Source: Mycolicibacterium boenickei
GTDB lineage: Bacteria > Actinomycetota > Actinomycetes > Mycobacteriales > Mycobacteriaceae
Length of the DNA: 64,000 nucleotides
Assembly (NCBI RefSeq): GCF_010731295.1
Contig: NZ_AP022579.1
Location: 2,480,001 to 2,544,000 of the forward strand
Reading direction: 5' to 3'
Within the stretch, counting starts at the first letter, position 1. Each line of letters starts with the position of its first letter. The translations under genes were made by a program, and so were the position numbers. This document shows positions 31,243 through 39,323 of this stretch, in pieces. The notes beneath the pieces are model-generated. The model searched no databases. It was not told where the DNA came from and was given only the letters and a program-made list of their open reading frames with translations.

Positions 31243-32097
31243 ATGCCTGAACTGCCCGAAGTCGAGGCGCTGGCCGATCATCTGCGCCGGCATGCGACCG
31301 GCCGGGAGGTCACCCGGATCGACGTATCCGCGTTGTCGGTGCTCAAGACGTTCGATCCACCGACGACGGCGTTGCACGGCCAGACCGTGACCGGCGCGAA
31401 CCGCTGGGGCAAGTACCTCGGTCTCGAGGTCGGTCCCTGGCACCTGATCACGCATCTGTCCCGGGCCGGTTGGCTGCGTTGGTCGGACAAGTTGGCGCCG
31501 ACGCCGCTCAAGCCGGGCAAGGGGCCGATCGCGCTGCGGGTGCACCTGGGGGAGGGGGTCGGCTTCGACCTCACCGAGGCCGGGACGCAGAAGCGGTTGG
31601 CGGTGTGGGTGGTCGCCGATCCGCTCGATGTACCGCAGATCGCGTCGCTGGGACCTGATGCGCTGTCGCTGGATTCGGCCGGACTGGCCGGCGTGTTGGC
31701 GGGCAATTCCGGGCGGATCAAGACGGTGATCACCGACCAGAAGGTGATCGCCGGGATCGGCAACGCCTACAGCGACGAGATCCTTCACGTGGCCAAGCTG
31801 TCTCCGTTCGCCACCGCAGGCAAGCTGACCGACGCTCAACTCGGCGCGTTGCACGACGCGATGATCTCGGTGCTCACCGACGCGGTGACGCGTTCGGTGG
31901 GGCAGCAGGCCGCGACGCTCAAGGGGGAGAAGCGGTCCGGCCTGCGCGTGCATGCCCGTACCGGGCTGCCGTGCCCGGTATGCGGGGACACCGTGCGGGA
32001 GGTGTCTTTCGCCGACAAGTCGTTCCAGTACTGCCCGACGTGCCAGACCGGCGGCAAGGTGCTGGCCGACCGGCGGATGTCGCGCCTGCTGAAGTAG
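31243..32097 (+). CDS. fpg2: Formamidopyrimidine-DNA glycosylase family protein (Fpg2/Nei-like), full length
   Basis: 284 aa. After the initiator Met comes P-E-L-P-E-V-E (catalytic Pro and Glu). The helix-two-turn-helix Q-K-V-I-A-G-I-G-N-A-Y-S-D-E-I lies at about residues 166-180, and the C-terminal zinc finger C-P-V-C-G-x(n)-C-P-T-C-Q (about 246-272) has all four Cys. It excises oxidised bases or is a diverged relative. The M. tuberculosis homologue Rv0944 is only about 158 aa, as I recall, corresponding to a truncated form; here the protein is complete. It is divergent from the FUSC gene with 40 bp between starts. Confidence 0.92.
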   Translation: MPELPEVEALADHLRRHATGREVTRIDVSALSVLKTFDPPTTALHGQTVTGANRWGKYLGLEVGPWHLITHLSRAGWLRWSDKLAPTPLKPGKGPIALRVHLGEGVGFDLTEAGTQKRLAVWVVADPLDVPQIASLGPDALSLDSAGLAGVLAGNSGRIKTVITDQKVIAGIGNAYSDEILHVAKLSPFATAGKLTDAQLGALHDAMISVLTDAVTRSVGQQAATLKGEKRSGLRVHARTGLPCPVCGDTVREVSFADKSFQYCPTCQTGGKVLADRRMSRLLK

Positions 32098-32108
32098 CGG
32101 CCGCGTTT

Positions 32109-32135
32109 TTGACAGTTGTCTAACTCGGTTATCCT
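32109..32135 (+). promoter_or_regulatory. Promoter of the Rv0945-like SDR
   Basis: TTGACA at 32109-32114 and TATCCT at 32130-32135, 15-bp spacer, with the -10 ending 6 nt before the ATG at 32142; no Shine-Dalgarno, so probably leaderless. A GACA-GT-TGTC palindrome overlaps the -35 (32111-32120). Confidence 0.5.
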
Positions 32136-32141
32136 GCAGCG

Positions 32142-32891
32142 ATGACCCGTCAGAAGATCCTCATCACCGGTGCCAGCTCCGGACTGGGAGCGGGCATGGC
32201 CCGCCAATTCGCGGCCAAGGGCCGGGACCTGGCGCTGTGTGCCCGCCGCACCGAGCGGCTCGACGAGCTCAAGGCCGAGCTGGCCGACCGCCACCCCTAC
32301 ATCAAGGTCGCGGTGGCGGCGCTGGACGTCAATGACCATGAGGCCGTGCCGCGGGTGTTCGGCGAGCTGTCCGAGGAACTCGGCGGTATCGATCGGGTGA
32401 TCGTCAACGCCGGCATCGGCAAGGGTTGGCCGTTGGGCGAGGGCAAGCCGTGGGCGAACAAGGCCACCATCGAAACCAATCTGATCGCCGGGTTGGTGCA
32501 GATCGAGACGGCGCTTGAGATGTTCAAGAAGTCCGGCGCCGGCCACCTGGTGTTGATCTCGTCGGTGCTGGGCAACACCGGTGTGCCCGGCGGCAAGGCC
32601 GCCTACTGCGCGTCGAAGGCCGGCATGACCTCGCTCGGTGAGTCGCTGCGCGCCGAATACGACAAGGGGCCGATCCGGGTGACCGTCATCGAGCCGGGCT
32701 ACATCGAGTCGGAGATGACCGCCAAGTCGGCGACCACCATGCTGATGGTCGACAACGAGACCGGTGTGCGCGCGATGGTCGAGGCCATCGAGAAGGAGAA
32801 GGGCCGTGCGGTCGTGCCGCGTTGGCCGTGGGCGCCGCTGACCCAGGTGATGCGGTTGCTGCCGCCGAAGTACACCAAGCGCTTCGCGTAG
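32142..32891 (+). CDS. Short-chain dehydrogenase/reductase (Rv0945-like)
   Basis: 249 aa classical SDR. It has I-T-G-A-S-S-G-L-G-A-G (about residues 7-17), N-A-G-I-G near 91-95, the catalytic Ser in V-L-I-S-S-V-L near 141 and Y-C-A-S-K near 156, then P-G-Y-I-E-S-E. The cofactor is probably NADP(H), judging from C-A-R-R-T-E-R after beta2. The substrate is unknown. It corresponds to Rv0945 by position next to fpg2. A MITE-like element begins 53 bp after its stop codon. Confidence 0.92.
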   Translation: MTRQKILITGASSGLGAGMARQFAAKGRDLALCARRTERLDELKAELADRHPYIKVAVAALDVNDHEAVPRVFGELSEELGGIDRVIVNAGIGKGWPLGEGKPWANKATIETNLIAGLVQIETALEMFKKSGAGHLVLISSVLGNTGVPGGKAAYCASKAGMTSLGESLRAEYDKGPIRVTVIEPGYIESEMTAKSATTMLMVDNETGVRAMVEAIEKEKGRAVVPRWPWAPLTQVMRLLPPKYTKRFA

Positions 32892-32944
32892 TCGCAGGTG
32901 TCGCACCGGCTGGACTTTCCTGCGGCGGATTTCCGGGGTCGATG

Positions 32945-33237
32945 TGCCCGCCTGTGAGCGACTTTTCAGCGACAATCGCCACCTGAGCAACATCGGTATC
33001 ACCAAACACATTGTCGCCGGCGGATTTCGGTACATGTGCACCATTGGCCTCACCGGTCACTTCAGTCCAGTGCCCGGCTACTAGCGACACTGTCGCTGAC
33101 AGGTGGGCACTGAGAAATCTGGTGCTGATGAGGCTGAACCTCACTGCTGTCACGCAAGTACTGATCGATGCTGTGGTCAGTGTGGCCCACGGTGTTTATG
33201 GGGCGATTGTCGCTGAAAAGTCGCTCACAGGCGGGCA
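32945..33237. mobile_element. MITE-like element with 36-bp perfect terminal inverted repeats
   Basis: The 36 bases 32945-32980 are the exact reverse complement of 33202-33237. The left end begins TGCCCGCCTGTGAGCGACTT and the right end finishes with its complement. The 221-bp interior holds no credible gene, but has a nested hairpin (CAGTGCCC ... GGGCACTG at about 33069-33113, containing AGCGACA-C-TGTCGCT). The total is 293 bp. No target-site duplication longer than 1 bp abuts the ends. The size, long perfect ends and lack of coding capacity are those of a miniature inverted-repeat element mobilised in trans. Confidence 0.75.
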
Positions 33238-33348
33238 GATTCGTACACCGTTCCGGCGCGCGACACACCGAGCAGCCGCGGCCAGGCCACCCGCATGCAC
33301 ACCTGGGCCCGGGTTTCAGCACCGGGCGAACCTGGGTAGCCCACCTTC

Positions 33349-33762
33349 ATGACCTCAAGACTGATTGCCTCGATGTTCTTTGCAGGCGCTGCGGCTGGGG
33401 CGGTCGCATTCGCTCCCGCCGCCGTGGCTGATCCTCCGCCGCCGCCCCCGTGCGCGAATGCCGACGGGACGCCGTGTGCCGACATGGGCACCGCAGGCCC
33501 CGGTGGGGCCAGCGGCCAGATTCCGGGTGGCCCGGGCGGGACCGCGGGCCCGGGCGGGGCCAGCGGCTCGATTCCGTACGGCCCTGAAGGCGCGGCGGGT
33601 CCTGGCGGCGCGACGGGTGAGATCCCCTACGGCCCCGGTGGCACCGCAGGCCCCGGTGGGGCCAGTGGTCAGATTCCTTACGGCCCCGGCGGCTCCGCGG
33701 GTCCTGGCGGCGCCAGTGGCTGTATCCCGAATGTGGGCTGCGCGACGATCCCTGGTCCGTAG
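33349..33762 (+). CDS. Secreted Gly/Pro-rich repeat protein
   Basis: 137 aa. Signal peptide residues 1-27 (M-T-S-R-L-I-A-S-M-F-F-A-G, cleavage near A-V-A-D), a Pro run and C-A-N-A-D-G-T-P-C-A-D. Then come about five tandem 17-residue repeats of the form G-T-A-G-P-G-G-A-S-G-Q-I-P-Y-G-P-G, encoded by 51-bp DNA repeats, and a Cys-containing end (C-I-P-N-V-G-C). The Gly-X-Y-like spacing is collagen-like but imperfect. No enzyme motif; an envelope or surface role is possible. It lies 111 bp after the MITE-like element and ends 6 bp before the convergent pgi stop. Confidence 0.8.
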   Translation: MTSRLIASMFFAGAAAGAVAFAPAAVADPPPPPPCANADGTPCADMGTAGPGGASGQIPGGPGGTAGPGGASGSIPYGPEGAAGPGGATGEIPYGPGGTAGPGGASGQIPYGPGGSAGPGGASGCIPNVGCATIPGP

Positions 33763-33768
33763 GTAGCG

Positions 33769-35418
33769 CTAGGCCGAGCGCCCGCGTTCGGTCCGGTACC
33801 GGCGCACCAATGCATCGGTCGACGAGTCCGACTGCTTGGCAGGTGATTCCGGTTCGGTGATCACCGGCAGCAGCGCCTTGGCCTGGGTCTTGCCCAGCTC
33901 GACGCCCCACTGATCGAAGGAGTCGATCCCCCACACCACTCCCTCGGTGAACACCTGGTGTTCGTAGAGGGCGATGAGCTGGCCCACCACCGACGGCGTC
34001 AACCTGGTTGCCAGGATTGACGTCGTCGGTCGGTTGCCGGGCATCACCTTGTGCGGTACCACGGCGGCTGGAGTGTTTTCTGCCGCAATGGCTTCGGCGG
34101 TCTTGCCGAAGGCCAGCACCTGGGTCTGGGCGAAGAAGTTGCTCATCAGCAGGTCGTGCATGCTGCCCGTGCCATCGGCGGTCGGCAGATCGTCGGTGGG
34201 CTCCGAGAAACCGATGAAGTCGGCGGGAACCAATCGGGTGCCCTGGTGCAGCAACTGATAGAACGCGTGCTGGCCGTTGGTGCCGGGCTCGCCCCAAAAA
34301 ATCTCGCCGGTATCGGTACTCACGGCGGAGCCGTCCGCGCGCACCGACTTCCCGTTGGATTCCATGGTCAACTGCTGCAAATACGCCGCGAACCGGGACA
34401 GGTCGTTGGAGTAGGGCAGCACCGCACGTGATTGTGCGCCAAAGAAATTCGAGTACCACAGTCCGATCAGCCCCAGCAGCGCCGGCGCGTTCTCGGCCAG
34501 CGGCGCGGTGCGGAAGTGCTCGTCGACCAGGTGGAAACCCGACAGGAACTCGGCGAAGCGCTCCCGGCCGATCACGGCCATCACCGACAGCCCGATCGCC
34601 GAGTCCACCGAGTACCGCCCGCCGACCCAGTCCCAGAAGCCGAACATGTTGTCGGTGTCGATGCCGAACTCCTGCACCAGCTTCGCGTTGGTGGACACGG
34701 CGACGAAGTGCTTGGCCACCGCGTCCTCGCCGAGCGCATCGACCAGCCAGCGGCGCGCGGCCGTGGCGTTGGTGAGTGTCTCGAGGGTGGAGAACGTCTT
34801 GGACGCGACGATGAAAAGCGTTGTGGCCGGGTCCAGATCAGCCAGCGTCGCCACCAGGTCGGCAGGGTCGACGTTGGACACGAAGCGGGCGCTGATCCCG
34901 GCGTCGGCGTAGTGGCGCAGCGCGTCGTACACCATCACCGGGCCGAGGTCCGAACCGCCGATGCCGATGTTCACCACGGTCTTGATGCGCTCGCCGGTGG
35001 CGCCGGACCATTCGCCGCTGCGCAGCCGGTCGGTGAACCCGCCCATGCGGTCGAGCACCTCGTGGACGTCGGCCACCACGTTCTGGCCGTCGACGGTCAA
35101 TGACGCGTCGGCAGGCAACCGCAACGCGGTGTGCAGCACGGCGCGATCCTCGGAGGTGTTGATGTGCTCTCCGGCGAACATCGCGTCACGGCGGGCCTCC
35201 AGCCCGGCGGCCCGCGCCAGATCCGCCAGCAGTTCCAGGGTCTTCCGGGTGATGCGGTGCTTGCTGTAGTCGATATAGAGGTCGCCGACGGTCAGCGCGA
35301 GTTCGGTACCGCGGTGAGGATCCTCGGCGAACAGGTCTGTCAGATGAATGTCGCGGACCGCGTCGTAGTGCTTCGACAATGCCTGCCATGCGGGGGTTGC
35401 GGTGATGTCAGCACTCAT
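33769..35418 (-). CDS. pgi: Glucose-6-phosphate isomerase
   Basis: 549 aa, interconverting glucose-6-phosphate and fructose-6-phosphate. It has G-I-G-G-S-D-L-G-P (sugar-phosphate loop, about residues 155-163), [14 protein letters not shown] (PGI signature 1), the catalytic Glu region [16 protein letters not shown], and signature 2 [11 protein letters not shown] near the C-terminus. The ATG at 35418 (M-S-A-D-I-T) is preferred over an upstream in-frame start at 35493, which would overlap the divergent aldehyde dehydrogenase. It corresponds to Rv0946c. Confidence 0.97.
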   Translation of the reverse strand: MSADITATPAWQALSKHYDAVRDIHLTDLFAEDPHRGTELALTVGDLYIDYSKHRITRKTLELLADLARAAGLEARRDAMFAGEHINTSEDRAVLHTALRLPADASLTVDGQNVVADVHEVLDRMGGFTDRLRSGEWSGATGERIKTVVNIGIGGSDLGPVMVYDALRHYADAGISARFVSNVDPADLVATLADLDPATTLFIVASKTFSTLETLTNATAARRWLVDALGEDAVAKHFVAVSTNAKLVQEFGIDTDNMFGFWDWVGGRYSVDSAIGLSVMAVIGRERFAEFLSGFHLVDEHFRTAPLAENAPALLGLIGLWYSNFFGAQSRAVLPYSNDLSRFAAYLQQLTMESNGKSVRADGSAVSTDTGEIFWGEPGTNGQHAFYQLLHQGTRLVPADFIGFSEPTDDLPTADGTGSMHDLLMSNFFAQTQVLAFGKTAEAIAAENTPAAVVPHKVMPGNRPTTSILATRLTPSVVGQLIALYEHQVFTEGVVWGIDSFDQWGVELGKTQAKALLPVITEPESPAKQSDSSTDALVRRYRTERGRSA

Positions 35419-35468
35419 TCCGCTGACCTTAGTGCGGCGGTGGGTTGAAGGGTGTACATGATGGATGT

Positions 35469-36917
35469 ATGGCCATTGAAGACTTGATTTCATCCGTGCC
35501 CACGGGTCTGTGGATCGGTGGTGAGGAACGCCAGGCCGCTTCGACGTTCAATGTGCTGGATCCCAGCGACGATCAGGTGTTGGCCACGGTGGCCGACGCG
35601 ACCGCCGCCGATGCCGTCGCCGCATTGGACGCCGCATGCGCGGTCCAGGCCGAGTGGGCCGCGACCGCGCCGCGTAAACGCGGCGAGATCCTGCGCTCGG
35701 TGTTCGAGAAGATCACCGAACGCGCCGACGACATCGCCGCGCTGATGACTCTCGAGATGGGCAAGGTGCTCGCCGAGAGCAAGGGCGAGGTCGCCTACGG
35801 CGCCGAGTTCTTCCGCTGGTTCTCCGAGGAGGCGGTACGCATCGCGGGCCGCTTCACCCCGGCGCCGGCGGGCACCGGGCGCATCCTCGTCACCAAACAG
35901 GCCGTCGGCCCGTGCTACGCCATCACGCCGTGGAACTTCCCGCTGGCCATGGGCACCCGCAAGATGGGTCCGGCCTTCGCCGCGGGTTGCACGATGATCG
36001 TCAAACCCGCCCAGGAAACTCCGCTGACCATGCTGCTGCTGGCCAAGCTGATGGACGAGGCCGGCCTGCCCAAGGGTGTGCTCTCGGTGCTGCCGACCAG
36101 CAACCCAGGCGCGGTGACTTCGGCGTTGGTCGACGACGGCCGGCTGCGCAAGCTGACCTTCACCGGCTCGACCGGGGTGGGCAAGGCGCTGGTGAAGCAG
36201 TCGGCCGACAAGCTGCTGCGCACCTCGATGGAACTCGGCGGCAACGCTCCCTTCATCGTGTTCGACGATGCCGACGTCGACGCCGCGGTCGACGGCGCGA
36301 TCCTGGCCAAGATGCGCAACGGCGGTGAGGCCTGCACCGCGGCCAACCGGTTCCACGTCGCCAACTCGGTGCGCGAGGAGTTCACCGACAAGCTCGTCAA
36401 GCGGATGAGCGAGTTCACCCTCGGCAAAGGCATCGACCCCACCTCCACGTTGGGCCCACTGATCAATTCCAAGCAGGTCTCCACCGTCACCGAACTGGTC
36501 TCCGACGCGGTGTCGCGGGGTGCGACGGTGGCGGTCGGCGGCGTCGCTCCGGGCGGGCCGGGCAACTTCTACCCGGCCACCGTGCTGGCCGATGTGCCCG
36601 CCGACGCGCGCATTCTCAAGGAGGAGATCTTCGGTCCCGTCGCCCCGATCACCGGCTTCGACACCGAGGACGAAGGTGTGGCTGCCGCCAACAACACCGA
36701 ATACGGCTTGGCGGCTTACGTTTACACGCAGTCGCTGGACCGTGCGTTGCGGGTGGCCGAGGGGATCCAGTCCGGCATGGTCGGCATCAACCGCGGTGTC
36801 ATCTCCGATGCGGCCGCGCCGTTCGGCGGCATCAAGGAATCCGGCTTCGGCCGTGAGGGCGGCATCGAGGGCATCGACGAGTACCTCGACACGAAATATA
36901 TTGCGCTAACCCGTTAG
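35469..36917 (+). CDS. gabD: NAD(P)-dependent aldehyde dehydrogenase, succinate-semialdehyde dehydrogenase type
   Basis: 482 aa. The ALDH motifs are all present: [29 protein letters not shown] (general base Glu, about residue 256) and [10 protein letters not shown] (nucleophile Cys, about 290). G-x-x-C-T-A-A-N-R and the overall similarity favour succinate-semialdehyde oxidation (GABA or 2-oxoglutarate bypass), though other small aldehydes are possible. The ATG at 35469 is used; eight extra upstream codons overlap the pgi promoter region. It ends within an 18-bp palindrome. Confidence 0.88.
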   Translation: MAIEDLISSVPTGLWIGGEERQAASTFNVLDPSDDQVLATVADATAADAVAALDAACAVQAEWAATAPRKRGEILRSVFEKITERADDIAALMTLEMGKVLAESKGEVAYGAEFFRWFSEEAVRIAGRFTPAPAGTGRILVTKQAVGPCYAITPWNFPLAMGTRKMGPAFAAGCTMIVKPAQETPLTMLLLAKLMDEAGLPKGVLSVLPTSNPGAVTSALVDDGRLRKLTFTGSTGVGKALVKQSADKLLRTSMELGGNAPFIVFDDADVDAAVDGAILAKMRNGGEACTAANRFHVANSVREEFTDKLVKRMSEFTLGKGIDPTSTLGPLINSKQVSTVTELVSDAVSRGATVAVGGVAPGGPGNFYPATVLADVPADARILKEEIFGPVAPITGFDTEDEGVAAANNTEYGLAAYVYTQSLDRALRVAEGIQSGMVGINRGVISDAAAPFGGIKESGFGREGGIEGIDEYLDTKYIALTR

Positions 36918-36920
36918 CGC
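36903..36920. terminator. Palindrome overlapping the gabD stop codon
   Basis: GCGCTAAC-CC-GTTAGCGC, perfect 8-bp arms spanning the gabD stop codon. A second stem, GCCCC/GGGGC, follows at 36952-36970. These may form a terminator, although the first has almost no loop. Confidence 0.4.
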
Positions 36921-36997
36921 TCCGTCGCGCCTTCCCGGCTCGGCGCCCGATGCCCCCTAAACTCTGGGGCTCGGACGCCAAGACGGGAGGGCATGAC

Positions 36998-39007
36998 GTG
37001 ACTGCGGCGCCAGTCCGTGCTGCCAGCCGGCGTCGGCGTGCCTCGATCCGGCGCGACATCCCCGCACTCGATGGCATCCGTGCCATCGCCGTGGCTCTGG
37101 TGCTGGCCGGCCACGGCGGAGTGCCGGGTGTGGCCGGGGGATTCATCGGCGTCGACGTCTTCTTCGTGCTGAGCGGATTCCTGATCACCTCGCTGCTGCT
37201 CGACGAGTACCGGCGCACCGAGCGCATCGATCTCAAGGGGTTCTGGATCCGCCGGGCCAAACGCCTGTTGCCCGCCATGGTGCTGATGACCCTGGCCGTG
37301 GTGATCGCCCGTCCGTTGTTCTCCTCGGATGCGGTGACCTCGCTTCGCGAGGACGCGGTGGCGGCGTTCTTCTGGATGGCGAACTGGGTGTTCGTCGCCG
37401 CCGACACCGACTACTTCAGTCAGGGCAGTCCTCCGTCACCGTTGCAGCACACCTGGTCGCTGGCGGTCGAGGAGCAGTACTACGTGATCTGGCCGCTGCT
37501 GGTGCTGGCTGCCGCACTGCTGGTGCGGCGCCGCTCGACCGGCGCTGTCCGCCTCGTGGTGTTCGTGCTCGCGGTGCTCGGAGTCGTCGCCTCGGCCGCG
37601 GCGTCGATCTGGATGTCCGGTGATCCCGCCGAACTCAACCGCGTGTACTTCGGCACCGACACCCGGGCCCAGGCCCTGCTGCTGGGTGCCGCGGCCGCAG
37701 CTCTGCTGGTGCGTGACTGGTCGGCGCTGACGATGTCGGGCACGTTGATCCGGGCCCGGTGGCGACGCTGGATCGCCTGGATCCTGCCGGTGGTCGGGGT
37801 GGCCGTGCTGGCATTGGCCGCGCATTTCGCGACCGGCAGCGCCGACGAGTTTCACCACGGCCTGCTGATCGTGGTGGCCCTGGGCGCGGTGCTCGTCGTC
37901 GCACCCGTCGCGCTGGATCAGGACGGCTGGGTGGCCCGGGTCCTGGCCTGGTACCCGCTCGTCACCCTCGGCGTCATCTCCTACGGCGTCTACCTCTGGC
38001 ACTGGCCGATCTTCCAGATCCTCAACGGCGAGCGCACCGGCCTCGAGGGCTGGTCGCTGCTGGCGCTGCGGTGCGCGGTGACGATCGCCGTGTCATGGGT
38101 GTCGTGGTGGGCGATCGAGCAGCCGGTCCGGCACTGGCGCCCACAGCACGTCCCGATGCTGCGGTTGGCCGCCGCCACGGTGGCCACCGCCGCGGTCGTG
38201 ACGATGACGGTCGTCCCGGTCGGGGTGCCGACCCGGCCTGCGGGCCCGGACGTTCTGGCCGCGGCGGCGTCCGAGCAGGATGTCGGCGCCGAGCGGGCGG
38301 TTCCGGTGGGTCCCGCGCCGGCGCTGCCTCCCGGCACACGGTCGATCGCGGTGTTCGGCGACTCGGTGGCCTGGACGCTGATGCGATACCTGCCCGCCAC
38401 GCCCGGTTTTCACTTCAGCGACTACACGACGATCGGCTGCGGTATCGCGCGGGGCGGCCCGTACCGGTCGGCCGGGGAGACGCTGAATCAGAAGCCCGAG
38501 TGCGATTCCTGGCCGGAGCGCTGGGCCCAGCGGATCGCCCATGACCGGCCCGAGACCGTGTTGTTGATGATCGGGCGCTGGGAGGTCGTCGACCGCACCT
38601 GGCGTGGCCGGTGGACCCACATCGGTAACGAGGCCTACGACGCCTATCTCAAGGGTGAGCTGCAGCGCGCGCTGGACATCCTGAGCTCGACCGGGGCGCG
38701 CGTGGTGGTGACCACGGCGCCCTACAACCGGCGCGGTGAGCGCTCGGACGGCACCCTGTATCCGGAGGATCAGCCCGGCCGGGTGCAGGCCTGGAACTCC
38801 ATGTTGCGGACGGTGGTCGGGCAGCGGCCCAACGTGTCGGTGCTGGACTTCAACGCCAAGCTCAACCCGGACGGCAAGTACACCGCGAAGATCAACGGGG
38901 TCCGGATGCGCAGCGACGGCGTGCACCCGACGTCCGAAGCCGTGCAGTGGCTGACGCCGTGGCTGCTGGATTCGCTGAAGACGCCCGCGCCGCCCCCGGG
39001 CCGGTAG
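36998..39007 (+). CDS. OafA/YrhL-type membrane acyltransferase with C-terminal SGNH domain
   Basis: 669 aa from GTG 36998, which is preceded by GGGAGGG at 6 nt; the longer frame from 36950 is not used. The N-terminal acyltransferase-3 domain (about residues 25-370, about ten helices) has the hallmark A-L-D-G-I-R-A-I-A-V, F-F-V-L-S-G-F-L-I-T and the F-W-I-R-R-A-K-R-L-L-P motif. A C-terminal SGNH-hydrolase-like domain begins at V-F-G-D-S-V-A-W (Ser) and ends with D-G-V-H-P-T (Asp/His). It probably O-acylates a cell-wall glycan or glycolipid. Confidence 0.92.
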   Translation: MTAAPVRAASRRRRASIRRDIPALDGIRAIAVALVLAGHGGVPGVAGGFIGVDVFFVLSGFLITSLLLDEYRRTERIDLKGFWIRRAKRLLPAMVLMTLAVVIARPLFSSDAVTSLREDAVAAFFWMANWVFVAADTDYFSQGSPPSPLQHTWSLAVEEQYYVIWPLLVLAAALLVRRRSTGAVRLVVFVLAVLGVVASAAASIWMSGDPAELNRVYFGTDTRAQALLLGAAAAALLVRDWSALTMSGTLIRARWRRWIAWILPVVGVAVLALAAHFATGSADEFHHGLLIVVALGAVLVVAPVALDQDGWVARVLAWYPLVTLGVISYGVYLWHWPIFQILNGERTGLEGWSLLALRCAVTIAVSWVSWWAIEQPVRHWRPQHVPMLRLAAATVATAAVVTMTVVPVGVPTRPAGPDVLAAAASEQDVGAERAVPVGPAPALPPGTRSIAVFGDSVAWTLMRYLPATPGFHFSDYTTIGCGIARGGPYRSAGETLNQKPECDSWPERWAQRIAHDRPETVLLMIGRWEVVDRTWRGRWTHIGNEAYDAYLKGELQRALDILSSTGARVVVTTAPYNRRGERSDGTLYPEDQPGRVQAWNSMLRTVVGQRPNVSVLDFNAKLNPDGKYTAKINGVRMRSDGVHPTSEAVQWLTPWLLDSLKTPAPPPGR

Positions 39008-39010
39008 GTG

Positions 39011-39322
39011 TTAGTGGCCCAGCCGGCCGCGGCCGAGTTGCAGCAGCAGGATGGCCAGGTCTTTGCCCTCGGGGCCCAGCACGCTGTAGCGCTCGATGAC
39101 CTGCATCTCACGGCTGTGCACCAGGCGGGTGCCGCCGGAGGCCATCCGGGCTTTGCCGATCAGCTTGGAGACCTCGGCGCGGCGCTGGACTGCGGCGAGG
39201 ATGGTGGCGTCGAGTTCGTCGATCTCCCGACGCAGGTCATCGATCTCAGGCACAAGCTGATAGTCCCAGTCGGCCCGTGCCAGCGCAAAACTGTCCCCGC
39301 TCAGCGGTAAGTTTGAACGCAA
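39011..39322 (-). CDS. Chorismate mutase, AroQ type (Rv0948c-like)
   Basis: 103 aa, converting chorismate to prephenate for Phe/Tyr synthesis. The helical AroQ pattern is clear: I-D-D-L-R-R-E-I-D-E-L-D, R-R-A-E-V-S-K-L-I-G-K-A-R, R-L-V-H-S-R-E-M-Q-V-I-E-R-Y and the C-terminal R-G-R-L-G-H typical of the mycobacterial enzyme activated by DAHP synthase. I chose the TTG at 39322, since GGGGGAAG lies 8 nt upstream and the length then matches Rv0948c (about 105 aa). The GTG starts at 39331 and 39349 would overlap uvrD1. It is head-to-head with uvrD1, with starts one base apart. Confidence 0.9.
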   Translation of the reverse strand: MRSNLPLSGDSFALARADWDYQLVPEIDDLRREIDELDATILAAVQRRAEVSKLIGKARMASGGTRLVHSREMQVIERYSVLGPEGKDLAILLLQLGRGRLGH

Positions 39323-39323
39323 G

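Noticed and set aside
31836..33053. 405-codon minus-strand frame over fpg2 end, the SDR and the MITE left end
   Set aside because: It covers two genes with clear catalytic motifs and continues into the inverted repeat; no codon bias or family similarity.
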